Assembly: GCA_964006375.1 (NCBI GenBank)
Contig: OZ023262.1
Coordinates: 195,859,907-195,923,906, forward strand
From: Tillus elongatus
Taxonomy: Eukaryota; Arthropoda; Insecta; Coleoptera; Cleridae
Reading direction: 5' to 3'
Length of the DNA: 64,000 bases
Positions 22,257 through 33,166 of the stretch are shown here, piece after piece; within the stretch, counting starts at the first letter, position 1; each line of letters opens with the position of its first letter. The position numbers and the translations under genes were made by a program. Below the pieces are notes generated by a model, which was given only the letters and a program-made list of their open reading frames with translations, had not been told where the DNA came from and made no database searches.

Positions 22257-25066
22257 CATCTTATACAAATAAACAACATGCTCCTCTGTTTGCTGTACTT
22301 AACTTGAATGTTCAGTCAATCAGTAGGAAAGTGGATGAATTAGAGCTATTCTTGAAAAAGCGTAGTGACATTCAGGTTGTCTGTTTGACGGAGCACTGGT
22401 TGGTCAAGACTGCACTGAAGCATGTAACTTTTGAAGACTTTGAAATTGGCAGTTACTTTACCCGCAATACATTTGAGCATGGCGGAGTGCTTACAATGGT
22501 AAGGAAGAATGTACAGTTTCAAAACATAGATAATTACTTAGAAACTTCATTGGAGAAGCACTATGAAATATGTGGTATTTATATCAAAATGATGAACTGT
22601 ATAATCCTTACAGTATACAGGTCGCCAATTGGTGATATTGACATCTTAATAGAAAAACTAGAGAGTACACTGTTAAAGCTGACTAAAGTCTTTAAGGCAA
22701 ACATAATCATCGCAGGTGATTGGAATCAAGATTTTGGACACACGGATAATTCATCATCAAAAAAGAAACTCCTCAAAATGCTTCAGTCTTTTAATATTTC
22801 TCATTTATTTGAAGCACCAACACATTTTACAAGTACTAGTTCCAAATGCTTGGATAATATGTTTACAGATATCTCAAAGCAGCACATAAAAACTGAAACA
22901 CTAAATTTACACATCTCTGACCATCTTGGACAGGTGCTTACCTACAAAAAACAGGTTATCAGACAAAGTTTTACAGAAACACACAAAAGATACTTTACTG
23001 AAGAAAACTTAAAACGGTTTGCGTGTCATATGTGTTCTGTTGACTGGGAGGCCTACTTTGTCAACAGTGATCCGCAGACAAATTTCTCCAGATTTCATGA
23101 GTTCTTCCTTATGTGCTACAACGAATATTTTCCCGAAAGAAAATCTAGGATAAAAACTCAAACACTAAAGGTAAACTGGTATACCAATGAATTGAAATGT
23201 CATAAAAACGGGCTGGATGCACTCTACACAATATGGTTGGTGAAAAGAGATAACGAGTCATTAATGGCATACCAAACCTACCGAGACTGCTATCGCGACA
23301 AAGTTCGAGCGGCAAAGGCTGAAGGGGTTGCCATGGATATTCAGCAAGCGGAAGACAAGCAAAAAGCTGCATGGAAGATTATAAAGGGTGAAACACAAGA
23401 AAAACGTAAACAGTTACCTTCATTAACACCAGAAGCATGTAATAGTTATTTTGCTAATATAAGTAAAAATATTTTTCAACAAATAAACGGAAATAATATA
23501 GTACCACGAACATATATTAAGACCAAAGTTATTAATACAATGAATTCATTTTATCTGCGGGAGGTGACGTCACTGGAGGTTTGGAGAGTGGTATGTGCCT
23601 TGAAAGCCAAAATAACGCCAGACTGTTATGGAATAAATGTAAAATTTTTAAAAACAGTTATTTACAGCATACTAGATCCAATAACAGCTTTAGTAAATGA
23701 ATGTTTGCAGGCTGGCCTGTTTCTAGAGGAACTTAAGAAAGCAGACGTAAGTATGGCATATAAGGGTGGCAATGTTGCCTCTTTGGATAGCTTTAGACCT
23801 ATTTCCATTTCGCCAGCACTTTCAAAAATATTTGAGTACGTAATAAAGCAACAACTTGAAGAATATTTAGAAGCAAAAGGTTTTCTCAGTGAGGAGCTTC
23901 ATGGCTTTCGAGGAGGTAAATCAACAGTCACTGCGCTGGTAAACACAACAAATAAATTAAGTGAGGCGCTGGACTCTGGCAATATGGCACAATGCATATA
24001 TTGTGATTTACATAAGGCATTTGACACAGTATCACATGAGATATTACTAACCAAATTGGAACACTATGGCATTAGGGGTTTGCCACTGAGGCTCCTTAAG
24101 TCATACCTTACCAACCGATACCAAAGAGTGAAGCTAAATGAACAGTACTCGAGTTGGCAGACACAAACATGCGGTATACCTCAGGGTTCGCTGCTAGGGC
24201 CTCTCCTATTCATTATATACACAAATGATCTTCCAGAGAACGTTTCGTCTGATGCAGTTTCTCTCTATGCAGACGATACCTCATTTGTTAACATTGGCAG
24301 AAATGAAGCTGAACTTAATGAGAGAAGAAATATCACAATGTCGGAAGCAGGAGAATGGTTTAGAAATAATAAACTAAAACTCAATGTAAACAAAACAAAA
24401 GTCTTGAATATCAGCTCCCACCAAACGCAACCAAGACAAAAACAATCTGTGAAATTTCTTGGTGTATATATACAATCAGATTTTCGCTGGTCAATGCACA
24501 TTGAAAAGCTCCAGGGCACATTGGCGTCGTGTCTGTATCTGTTGAGGCGTCTGATGAACATCAGTAATTACCAGACAGTGTTGACAGCTTATCATGCATG
24601 TTTCCAAAGTAGGGCTACCTATGGTATCCTAATATGGGGGAGTAGCCCTGGAGTGTCTGAAATATTTCTGCAACAGAAAGCTGCAGTAAGAATAATCTGT
24701 TCTGTAGACAGCCGTACAAGTTGTAGAACCTTATTCACGAAGACAGGCATACTTACCATCTTTTCAGCATATATTTTGGAAAGTGTCTTATATACTTACC
24801 AACATCAAGAGGACTACAACCAAAACGGTGATTACCACGAATATGGTACCCGAGGCAGACAGAACATATCCATTCCTTATCATAGAATAAAAAGAGCTGA
24901 AACCGGGGTGAATTGCTGGGGTGTCAAGTTCTTCAATAAAATCCCCCAGAATATAAGATCAAAACATAAGCGAGAATTTAGGAGAAATGTGAAAAACACT
25001 CTTATGAAGTATGCATTTTATTCTTTAAGTGAATACCTCAATATGGACATTGAGTGGATAGAGTAG
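22166..25066 (+). CDS. CR1-like LINE ORF2: endonuclease and reverse transcriptase, -1 frame
   Basis: The frame opens after a TAG at 22163-22165 and overlaps the end of ORF1. The AP-endonuclease domain shows LNVQS (about 22301), TEHWL, VYRSP, IIAGDWNQDFG, THFTSTSSKCLDNMFTD and ISDH. The RT domain shows KGGNVASLDSFRPISISPAL, CDLHKAFDTVSHE (first Asp block), CGIPQGSLLGPLLFIIYTND, LYADDTSF (YADD at 24266-24277) and KFLGVYIQSDFRWS. A C-terminal YGTRGRQNI...INKIP-like domain follows. No RNase H is present. The first in-frame ATG is at 22496, after the conserved N and E of the endonuclease, so translation from an AUG would lose them. A -1 frameshift from ORF1 at 22217-22223 is the simplest explanation. 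All catalytic motifs look intact. Confidence 0.9.
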   Translation, partial: GCSFLEVYISQNYTIERKFFCGSSSTDNHLTSYTNKQHAPLFAVLNLNVQSISRKVDELELFLKKRSDIQVVCLTEHWLVKTALKHVTFEDFEIGSYFTRNTFEHGGVLTMVRKNVQFQNIDNYLETSLEKHYEICGIYIKMMNCIILTVYRSPIGDIDILIEKLESTLLKLTKVFKANIIIAGDWNQDFGHTDNSSSKKKLLKMLQSFNISHLFEAPTHFTSTSSKCLDNMFTDISKQHIKTETLNLHISDHLGQVLTYKKQVIRQSFTETHKRYFTEENLKRFACHMCSVDWEAYFVNSDPQTNFSRFHEFFLMCYNEYFPERKSRIKTQTLKVNWYTNELKCHKNGLDALYTIWLVKRDNESLMAYQTYRDCYRDKVRAAKAEGVAMDIQQAEDKQKAAWKIIKGETQEKRKQLPSLTPEACNSYFANISKNIFQQINGNNIVPRTYIKTKVINTMNSFYLREVTSLEVWRVVCALKAKITPDCYGINVKFLKTVIYSILDPITALVNECLQAGLFLEELKKADVSMAYKGGNVASLDSFRPISISPALSKIFEYVIKQQLEEYLEAKGFLSEELHGFRGGKSTVTALVNTTNKLSEALDSGNMAQCIYCDLHKAFDTVSHEILLTKLEHYGIRGLPLRLLKSYLTNRYQRVKLNEQYSSWQTQTCGIPQGSLLGPLLFIIYTNDLPENVSSDAVSLYADDTSFVNIGRNEAELNERRNITMSEAGEWFRNNKLKLNVNKTKVLNISSHQTQPRQKQSVKFLGVYIQSDFRWSMHIEKLQGTLASCLYLLRRLMNISNYQTVLTAYHACFQSRATYGILIWGSSPGVSEIFLQQKAAVRIICSVDSRTSCRTLFTKTGILTIFSAYILESVLYTYQHQEDYNQNGDYHEYGTRGRQNISIPYHRIKRAETGVNCWGVKFFNKIPQNIRSKHKREFRRNVKNTLMKYAFYSLSEYLNMDIEWIE
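22217..22245 (+). promoter_or_regulatory. predicted -1 ribosomal frameshift site (element 1)
   Basis: In ORF1 frame the sequence reads GGA AAT TTT, so A AAT TTT (22217-22223) fits the X XXY YYZ slippery rule. A slip of -1 enters ORF2, which stays open to 25066. Right after it, TCTGTGG (22224-22230) pairs perfectly with CCACAGA (22239-22245) around an 8-base loop. The ORF1 stop TAA is at 22254. The spacer between heptamer and stem is shorter than the usual 5-9 bases, which is a weakness. Confidence 0.65.
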
Positions 25067-25259
25067 AGCCACTAGAGACAACATAAGATGCCATTTTTTA
25101 TGTGTGTAAATTTGTTTCTTTTGTCTTTTGTATTTTTGTTTGTTTTTGATGTTTATTTCACAATTTTAGTTCTATAATCCTATATTTGGTATTTGTTTGA
25201 CAAGGCTGTGTAATTTTTGCCAGAATAATAATAATAATAATTATTATTATTATGGCTCC

Positions 25260-26520
25260 TTATGTTATCATTGATCTGATAACCACTACGTAGAGCCAGT
25301 ACATCTGTTGGGGGTTTGTTCTCCAGTTACTTCCACAGATTCTACGGCATGTCCAAAGGGGCAGTTTAGCCCTGCGGATTACATTCTCTAACTGTACTTC
25401 CCAGTTGAGCTTCCTATCCAGGGTAACCCCCAGATATTTTGCTTGTTCCTTAAATGGAATCGTTTCCCCCATAAGAATATGTGGTTTTAATCTGTCCAGC
25501 CTTCTTCTTCTGGTAAATGGAACAATGATCGTTTTGCGGGGGTTCACAGACATCTGTTTCCTCCTACACCAATCATTCACTACATTTAGTGACTCTTGAA
25601 GAGTACTTGCAAGTTCCTCCTCAGATTTGCCTCTAACCATTATGGCAAGATCATCAGCATACGCCTGGATCTCAACCTCCCACAGCCAGAGGATAGCCAG
25701 CAAATCGTCCACAAAGAGAGACCACAGCAGGGGGGATAGAACTCCCCCCTGAGGGCACCCCCTCGCATCCCTGAGGCTGACCACCTCCCCCTGCAACAAG
25801 GTAATAACAGTCTGATTGTGAAGCATGCTTCCAATCCAGCCACCAATGGTGGCTGGATTGGAAGCGATAGTGGCTTCGTAGAGGGAGATAGGTAATGCAT
25901 TATTAAATGCTCCTTCAATGTCAAGAAATGCAGCCACCGCCACCTCCCCATTATCCAGGGAGTGTGTGATTTTCTCGACAAGGTTATTGAGTGTTAACTC
26001 AGTAGATTTGCGAGTTTGGTAGTCATACTGATGGATATTTAGGGGGTTGTTGACTAAGATGTTCCCCCTAATGTGTCCGTCCAGTATTTTTTCCAATCCC
26101 TTCAGGAGAAATGATGTAGTACTGAGAGGTCTCACTGATGTGGGTAGGAGGTCATTACGTCCCAATTTGGGAATGGTAACCCCTCTAATCACCGTCCAGC
26201 TGGATGGAATATAGTTCCAAGCCAGACTGGCTCTATACAGCTAAATTGGGAAAGGCAGGAGAATCAAGTCCATTTTGTAGTAGGACCGGTACCACCGCAT
26301 CCTCCCCTGGCGCCTTGAATGGCTGGAAATGTTTCACAGCACACTCCACTGCCGAGGCCGTAACTATTCTCCGAGCAACCCGCCAGTCCTCCCTTTGAGG
26401 GCGTTTAAATCGACCCTTGGCTGGCAGGACATCTTCATTGTTCAGGATCAGACAATCTGGGAAGTGTGTGTGTGCTAAGAGCTCTAACGTTTCTTTCCGA
26501 GATTCAGAAAGGAACCATCT

Positions 26521-26526
<6 letters not shown>
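25260..26526 (-). pseudogene. I/R1-like LINE ORF2: linker and reverse transcriptase
   Basis: Minus-strand frames read WFLSESRKETLELLAHTHFP, then FKAPGEDAVVPVLLQNGLD, the start of the RT. After a shift near 26.2 kb a 310-codon open frame gives SVRPLSTTSFLLKGLEKILD, AAFLDIEGAFNN (first Asp block), ARGCPQGGVLSPLLWSLFVD, IQAYADDLAIMVRG (YADD), MSVNPRKT and KYLGVTLDRKLNWEVQL. It ends at the CR1-like insertion (about 25256). The motif set is typical of I/R1-group LINEs. The RT core is well kept, but the whole element is broken elsewhere. Confidence 0.85.
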
Positions 26527-27735
<1,209 letters not shown>

Positions 27736-28340
27736 GATTCTGGCGCTGCTGGGCAAATTAGAGATATCCCCACAGAACCTCCTCCAGGACTCCCTCTTAG
27801 CGTTCCTTATCTCTTTGTTATGTGTTAGAGCGGATTTATGTTGTTCCCAGTTGACTGTAGTCTTAGCACGATTGAAGAGACGTCTCACTTCCCTTCTTAG
27901 TTTTTCAAGGTTATTATTCCACAAAGTAGACCCTCGTCTATCTTTTTTTGACTTTACTCGGCACTTTTCGTGATATGCTGAGACCACAGCATCCCTTACC
28001 TGTTCAGCCGCAATCTCAATCTCTTCACGATCCCACACTGTGTGGATAGCGGACACAGGTCTGGTGGCGAGGGATTGCTTATACCCCTCCCAATCCATCC
28101 TCCTCAGGTCGCTATCCTCCACCACAGGTCTAGAGCCTGTTTCAATCTCAAATAGGATATGGGCATGGTCCGAACATGAGGGTTCAGACGACACCCTCCA
28201 TTTGAGGCTTTTTGAGCTCAACAACCTTGAGCTGATTGTGAGATCTAAAACCTCTCTCCGATTAGCCGTTAGAAAGGTGGGTTGCGAGCCTATGTTGTTG
28301 ACAACCAGCTCCTTCCCTAGTATGTATTCAAATAGTGACC
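27736..28340 (-). pseudogene. I/R1-like LINE endonuclease C-terminus and linker
   Basis: Minus strand reads ILGKELVVNNIGSQPTFLTA, then CSDHAHILFEIETG (the SDH endonuclease block) and a linker with RRGSTLWNNNLEKLRREVRR, LFNRAKTTVNWEQHKSAL, NKEIRNAKRESWRRFC and LPSSARILRI. The first part of the endonuclease, including the N and E blocks, is missing between here and ORF1, so there is an internal deletion. The frame from about 28224 down is uninterrupted. Confidence 0.8.
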
Positions 28341-28374
28341 CACCTCACCTGCTAGTGTCTGTGCTGCCCCCAGC

Positions 28375-29110
28375 TTAAGACGAGTTCCCTCCCACGGCTG
28401 GAGCCCCCCAAACTACTCGCTCCAGCCAGAGCGAGCTTGCTTCATCCTCACAAGTTATAAGGAGCCAGCCAAGCCGGTTTGCACAGCCCCAAAACCTTAT
28501 ATTTGGCTCTTCGTCTGAACTGCATTGCACAGCCTTCAATATAGCCCCCTGCAGTAGCAGCAGTTGTTCATTATTCAGTGAGAAGGAGGGATATTCAAAG
28601 TCTCCACACTGAACTTCTTCCTGACAGCACCCTCTCGGAGCTTTTTTGCCCTCTGTTGTGGTGTGTTGCCATCTGACCGGAGTCATTTTCCTCTGACGGC
28701 ACCCTCAGACTCCTCAAGTCGTTTTATCGTACCCTCAGAGCCCTTAGCCACCACCCGAGTCCGGCGGGACCCGACTTCTGTTAGTACCTGACTCAAGGCG
28801 GTTGAATATGGCACACCCGCCTTGAGCAGTCGACTAAGCTGTCTCCTTCTGGATCCAGGCAGTCGTTGTCTTTTCCTCCGCTCCTCCGTGTGGCGCACAT
28901 GAGACTTTAGAAGCTCCTGCTCCTCACCGGAGGACGGAGATGTGGAGGATAGGGAGAGGATGGCCCCCGTCCCCACCTCCATTGGTTTGGAGGTAAGAGA
29001 GGGACAACCCCCATTTCTACCTCCATGGGTTCTCCAGTTGCCTGGAGATGGAGAATATTTTGCCCCATCTCATTTGGTCTGTGTCTGTCGTGTCCATGTT
29101 CTGATCCCAC
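28375..29110 (-). pseudogene. I/R1-like LINE ORF1 (DUF4780-like)
   Basis: Two overlapping minus-strand frames. The first has RQLSRLLKAGVPYSTALSQV with a basic run, and the second has EQLLLLQGAILKAVQCSSDE, then WGCANRLGWLLITCEDEASS and WLERVVWGAPAVG. The second part resembles the insect LINE ORF1 domain annotated as DUF4780, probably a nucleic-acid-binding domain. The two frames meet at an ATGA at about 28683-28686, so a frameshift separates them. GC-rich 5' sequence continues to about 29460. I infer that it is ORF1 of the same element from position and orientation. Confidence 0.65.
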
Positions 29111-29464
29111 GAGCAGCTAGGGAAAATTGTGATTAACCTCCAGGGAAAAGCCCCGCATCCCATGGAGAGGCATTTATACACAGGGAGGTCGCTCGGTTTC
29201 CCTGCGGAGGATTACGTTAAAGGCAGAATCACCAAACGGCCAATGCCCGGCCATATCGGCGAAAAGCATCATCGCTTCGGCACCAACCCGCCAACGACCT
29301 AGCGATGTGTTTTTTTTTTATAGAGGTCTCTCCTCGCAATGCCGGCCAGTTAAGTCAAGCATTCCCGGTCCTCCTAAGACATGACTATGTAGGGTTACAG
29401 TATTACATCCCTCCTCCTTTCTCAGCCGGGCTTGGGACCGTCCATGACATCTCCTCATATACTC

Positions 29465-30231
29465 CTTTACTTACGCAAGTACTAACTATGTAATAAGCAG
29501 TCATTTATAACTGGTTGTATAAATAAGTTTTGGGTGGTTATGTATCAAAAATTATGTGTTCAGAATAAAATATCCCTTTTATATAAAATTACAAGGAGTT
29601 TGTGTTGAAAAAAAAAAAGATATTTTCGGGAAAATCTTGGATATGCAATATATAATTGTTTTTTTGTTTTCGCTAATTTAATGGGCAGAAAAATACGACA
29701 ACTTTGATGATTTAGCACACTTTGTAGCTCCAATAGTAAGGAAGATGGCAGTACTAAAAGGATCACATGGGTGTATTTTTTCATAAACACACTTTTAGCA
29801 TCTTTGGTGGTTGTGCTTTTGGTGCAGCACTTATTATTTAAAAAACAAGATGTAAATCTAACAAACATATAATATGACAGCCAATAAGGTGAGACAATAT
29901 CTATACACTTTTTTTATAACAACCTGTATTTTGAGTACACAGCCAACATTAAAGGATTAATACAAGGATATAGGATAAATGTCCTAGTTATTTAATTTTT
30001 TAAAAATATTTTCTGATAAAGAAAAAGTAAATCTAAAAAATGACATTTAATGAGAAACAATTAAAAGTTAACATCTGATTGTCTACCTTTTCAGAAAACA
30101 CTCTACTATCAAATAGACAAGCAAATTATTAAAAAATAATCTTCTATCACATAAACTTATAGGTCATAGATGTTGACACTGTGTACTGATAGATCTATGG
30201 CCTTCTTTCTAAATAAAATAAACATGTTTGT
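29465..30231. other. intergenic or 3' UTR sequence, no gene seen
   Basis: AT-rich sequence between the LINE 5' end and the stop codon of the RNFT-like gene (minus strand). The part near 30230 is probably its 3' UTR. Short open frames here are unsupported. Confidence 0.5.
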
Positions 30232-30465
30232 TCAAAATATTTGTATAAAATAGGTAGTTGAACCATCTCTCCAGCTGGGATCATCTACAATTTTCGCTCT
30301 ACATAATGGACAAGTCTGTTCTCGATCGAACCAGGTGGTTACGCAACTCTCACAGAATATGTGACGGCAATGTAGAAGCACAGGCGATTCATACTCATCA
30401 TGACAAATGGGGCAGTGTTCTCCTGCAGTTTGTACTTCTTCTTTGCTTGGTGATGAGCCTACAGT
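30232..30465 (-). CDS. RNFT1/RNFT2-like E3 ligase, terminal exon with RING finger
   Basis: A poly-T acceptor ending TTTTTTTAG precedes the exon, which is in phase 0 with exon 2. It encodes 77 residues: a short linker, then a complete C3HC4 RING, C-X2-C-X11-C-X1-H-X2-C-X2-C-X10-C-X2-C, at predicted residues 391-428. This includes EHCPICHDEY, HCRHIFCESCVTTWF and CPLCRAKI, followed by DPSWRDGSTT. The HxFCExC...WFDRE(Q/K)TCPLCR pattern is typical of RNFT1/RNFT2, in which the RING recruits E2 enzymes and the membrane part anchors the protein in the ER. Stop TGA is at 30232-30234. All eight zinc ligands are present. Confidence 0.9.
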   Translation of the reverse strand, partial: TVGSSPSKEEVQTAGEHCPICHDEYESPVLLHCRHIFCESCVTTWFDREQTCPLCRAKIVDDPSWRDGSTTYFIQIF

Positions 30466-30578
30466 CTAAAAAATTAAAACAATTTTAAAGAGATATTATG
30501 ATAACCAATGTACTTATGTTAAATGTTGAAACAACAGTTTATTTAAATTACATAACAATAATATAAGTATGAGTATAA

Positions 30579-31733
30579 ACTACTCAACAATCAAAGCCCC
30601 GCTCGCAAAAATTTTACCCTCTTTAAATTTGATGTAACATTCGACTGCCGTGATCAAATTGAACTCTGTTACAAGCATTTGCAAGCACTACCCTTTCACT
30701 ATTAGCCTGTTGTTTTGTACAATATCAGGTGATTCACATAAATTTATATAGGGTGTTGAATAAACCATTGAAAATTTTCTATACAGCCCCCGTTTGAAAA
30801 ACAAATTTTATTTCTTAAATTTCAACTAAAAAAATGTTGAAATAGGACCCAGCCTACAGGATGGCCTTTGAATTTTCCGTTTATTCCTTTTATTTACAGG
30901 ATGATACCAAAAAAAAGTGTTTTTTCTGTTTTCGGGTATAACTTTTTTACTCATCAACCGATGATCATAATGGGGGGCTCATATTGAAACCAAAACTCCA
31001 AACAGGAACAGAATCGACACAGAATGAACGATCAATAGACAGTGCGGCATCAAAAGTGAACCAAATCCTAATCGTTTTAAAAATTTCGTTTCGACAGCAA
31101 AATTGGCTAGAAATCAATTTGCTTATGAAATTAGTTATGACATTATCCTTTGGAAACAAGTCGTTTGTAATTGAGTTCTTTTAACGACAATTTTCGACCT
31201 ATGCAGACGAGAAAAAAATTTTAGTGCCCACAATGAATAGTTCTTTTATAAACTAATTGATTTCTAGTCAATTCTGCTGTCGAAACAAAATTTCTCAAAC
31301 GATTTGGATTTGGATAAGATTTGATGCTGCGCTATATATTGATCGTTCATTCTGCGTTGATTCTGTTAACTGAACGTTCCTGTCTGAAGCTTTGATGTCA
31401 ATATTAGCCCTCCATTACGAAAATCTGTTGACGAGTAAAAAAGTTATACCAGAAAACAGAAAAAAAAATTTTTTGAACTCATCCTGTAAATAGAAAGAAT
31501 AAACGGAAAATTCAAAAAGCATCCTGTAGGCTGGGTGCCATTTAAACATTTTTTTAGTTGAAGTTTAAGAAATAGAATTTGTTTTTTAAACGGGAGCTTC
31601 TTGACGGTCTAGAAAATTTTCAACGCTCTATTTAACACCCTGTATAAAATTGATGTGAATCACCTGATATTTTAGATCAAATTTAAAAAGGGTAACATTT
31701 TTGCCAGCGACGCTTTGGGTGTTGAGTAGTGTT
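30579..31733. mobile_element. 1.15-kb foldback element (long inverted-repeat arms)
   Basis: The left end AAACTACTCAACAATCAAAG and the reverse complement of the right end (ACACTACTCAACACCCAAAG) begin a diverged palindrome whose arms extend about 570 bp each. Paired landmarks include GGTGATTCACAT/ATGTGAATCACC, TAGGGTGTTGAATAAA with its partner near 31640, CAGCCTACAGGATG with CATCCTGTAGGCTG, and GTATAACTTTTTTACTC with its partner near 31440. No protein gene is inside. It lies in RNFT intron 2. Confidence 0.75.
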
Positions 31734-31752
31734 TATCTATTATATAATAATA

Positions 31753-31866
31753 GTATCTCAGATACCATAGGGACTAAGCTCAGATGAAGCCTTTTCCAAG
31801 TTATCAGGACACGATTACGCGGAAAAGCCCTCATCTGAGCTCAGTTCCTCTGGTGTGTGAGATACC
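31753..31866. mobile_element. 114-bp foldback/MITE
   Basis: GTATCTCAGATACCATAGGG...AAGCTCAGATGAAGCCTTTTCC pairs with its right-hand counterpart GGAAAAGCCCTCATCTGAGC...GTGTGTGAGATACC around a short centre. Arms are about 46 bp with several mismatches. Confidence 0.65.
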
Positions 31867-31917
31867 TAGGATGAGTGAATATTCCCCTTTAAGGTAGTGT
31901 GAAAGCTCCTCAGACTA

Positions 31918-31937
31918 GTCATAATAATAATAATAAC

Positions 31938-32003
<66 letters not shown>
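31918..32003. repeat. (AAT)n microsatellite
   Basis: About 28 AAT/ATA units with one AAC interruption, directly followed by two hairpins. Confidence 0.95.
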
Positions 32004-32004
<1 letters not shown>

Positions 32005-32005
32005 G

Positions 32006-32070
32006 CAACAAAACAGCAATGCATCTGCATTGCTGTTTTGTTGATATTTAAGTTTACATCTGTAAACTTA
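32006..32070. other. two adjacent perfect hairpins with TC loops
   Basis: CAACAAAACAGCAATGCA (32006-32023) pairs perfectly over 18 bp with 32026-32043 across a two-base TC loop. Six bases later TAAGTTTACA (32049-32058) pairs over 10 bp with TGTAAACTTA (32061-32070), again across TC. They sit between an (AAT)n tract and a SINE head. Confidence 0.85.
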
Positions 32071-32078
32071 TATTAACA

Positions 32079-32250
32079 GGCCAAATAGCTGAGTTCGTGA
32101 GGTATAAGTAACCTCCAGTATTCAGTGTATGAGGTCGCGGGTTCGGGTAAAAGTATATTTTCTGTGCTGTATGAATATGATGCATGACCAGTGCAGATGA
32201 GGGGTTGGATTTGTAACTTAGGGTATGTTCATATATTCTGTTGTGGATAT
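32079..32250 (+). mobile_element. tRNA-derived SINE, copy 1
   Basis: The head GGCCAAATAGCTGAGTTCGT...GAGGTCGCGGGTTCGGG has A-box-like (TAGCTGAGTTCGTGAG) and B-box-like (GGGTTCGGG) promoter segments at tRNA spacing. The head matches the copy at 43088 over about 70 bp. The body is diverged and the 3' end is uncertain. Confidence 0.65.
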
Positions 32251-32429
32251 ATCTATTAGTTTGTCCTATATAAGTTTGGCAACAGTCGGAACAAGGAAAT
32301 TCTTAAACTCCATGAGATTTCTTTATAAAAATTCACCAATAGATGCAAAACGTAAAAAAATTTAGTTGATGAAATAATAAAGTATATTTTATTGAAACAT
32401 ATTTGAGACGCTAGGTTACTAATATATGC

Positions 32430-33145
32430 AAATACGTAAGACTAGATGTATGCTCAGCATAATTAGAACCGCAGACCGGCTTTGCTCTAATTATAGCTCG
32501 TCAGTACAGTATACTAGTAGCCAGCCCCCTAGAACATTGTGAGATGTACGATGTCGCCATCTCGGTGCGGAACCAGGTAGTATGTTGTTATGACAGCTCC
32601 AAATAACACAAAATGTTATAAAATACAGATTGTGTACAACCAACTAACAATTTTGGAAATTGTCAGCCCTGGCCCATTTCTTCCCTAAATATAGGGACAA
32701 TGTATGTAAGACTAGATGTATTCTCACCATAATTAGAACCGCAGACCGGTTTTGCTCTACTTAGAGTTCTTCAGTACGGTATACTAATTACAGCAAGAAC
32801 ACACCTATAAAGTAATACGGCTATACCAGACTGGTTTCGCTCTCACAATATTCTAGGAGGTTGGCTACCATAGCCATTACTTTATAGGTGTGTTCTCGCT
32901 GTAATTAGTATACCGTACTGACAAGCTCTAATTAGAGCGAAACCGGTTTTCATTTCTAATTATGGTGATAATCCATCTAGCCTTACATACATTGTCCCTA
33001 TAGTATATTAGGGAACAAATGGGCCAAGGCTGACAATTTATAAAATTGTTAGTTGGTTGTACAGTGTTTGTTTTATAACATTTTGTGTTATTTGGAGCTG
33101 TCGTGACAACATACTACCTGGTTCCGCACCGATATGGCGACCCTG
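32430..33145. repeat. inverted repeat containing CR1-like 5' UTR sequence
   Basis: The block GTCGCCATCTCGGTGCGGAA (about 32552) recurs inverted at the start of the second CR1-like element (TTCCGCACCGATATGGCGAC, 33122-33141). The arms continue through CATACTACCTGGT, AATAACACAAAATGTTATAA and the GACAATGTATGTAAG blocks toward a centre near 32845. A further direct repeat starts GTAAGACTAGATGTAT(G/T)CTC at 32438 and 32707 and is inverted near 32975. Thus three related copies of one segment are arranged direct and inverted. Confidence 0.8.
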
Positions 33146-33166
33146 TCGTACGAGATGATATTCAAG

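Larger units (their letters stand above)
21197..25255 (+). mobile_element. nearly intact CR1-like LINE, element 1
   Basis: This has a very short leader, ORF1 (21213-22256), ORF2 in the -1 frame (open 22166-25066), an AT-rich 3' UTR and a tail of AAT/ATT repeats near 25227-25254. It interrupts the minus-strand I/R1-like LINE between VVVIRSMIT and PKALRG, which fixes both boundaries to within a few bases. Both frames are uninterrupted, unlike most elements here, so insertion is probably recent. CR1-group assignment rests on an ORF1 with a PHD-like zinc finger, a microsatellite tail instead of poly(A), and no RNase H. It is tentative at clade level. Confidence 0.85.

Noticed and set aside
22278..22307. 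AUG for ORF2 of the CR1-like LINE
   Set aside because: The ATG at 22278 is in the ORF1 frame and stops after nine codons; the ATG at 22308 is also out of the ORF2 frame.
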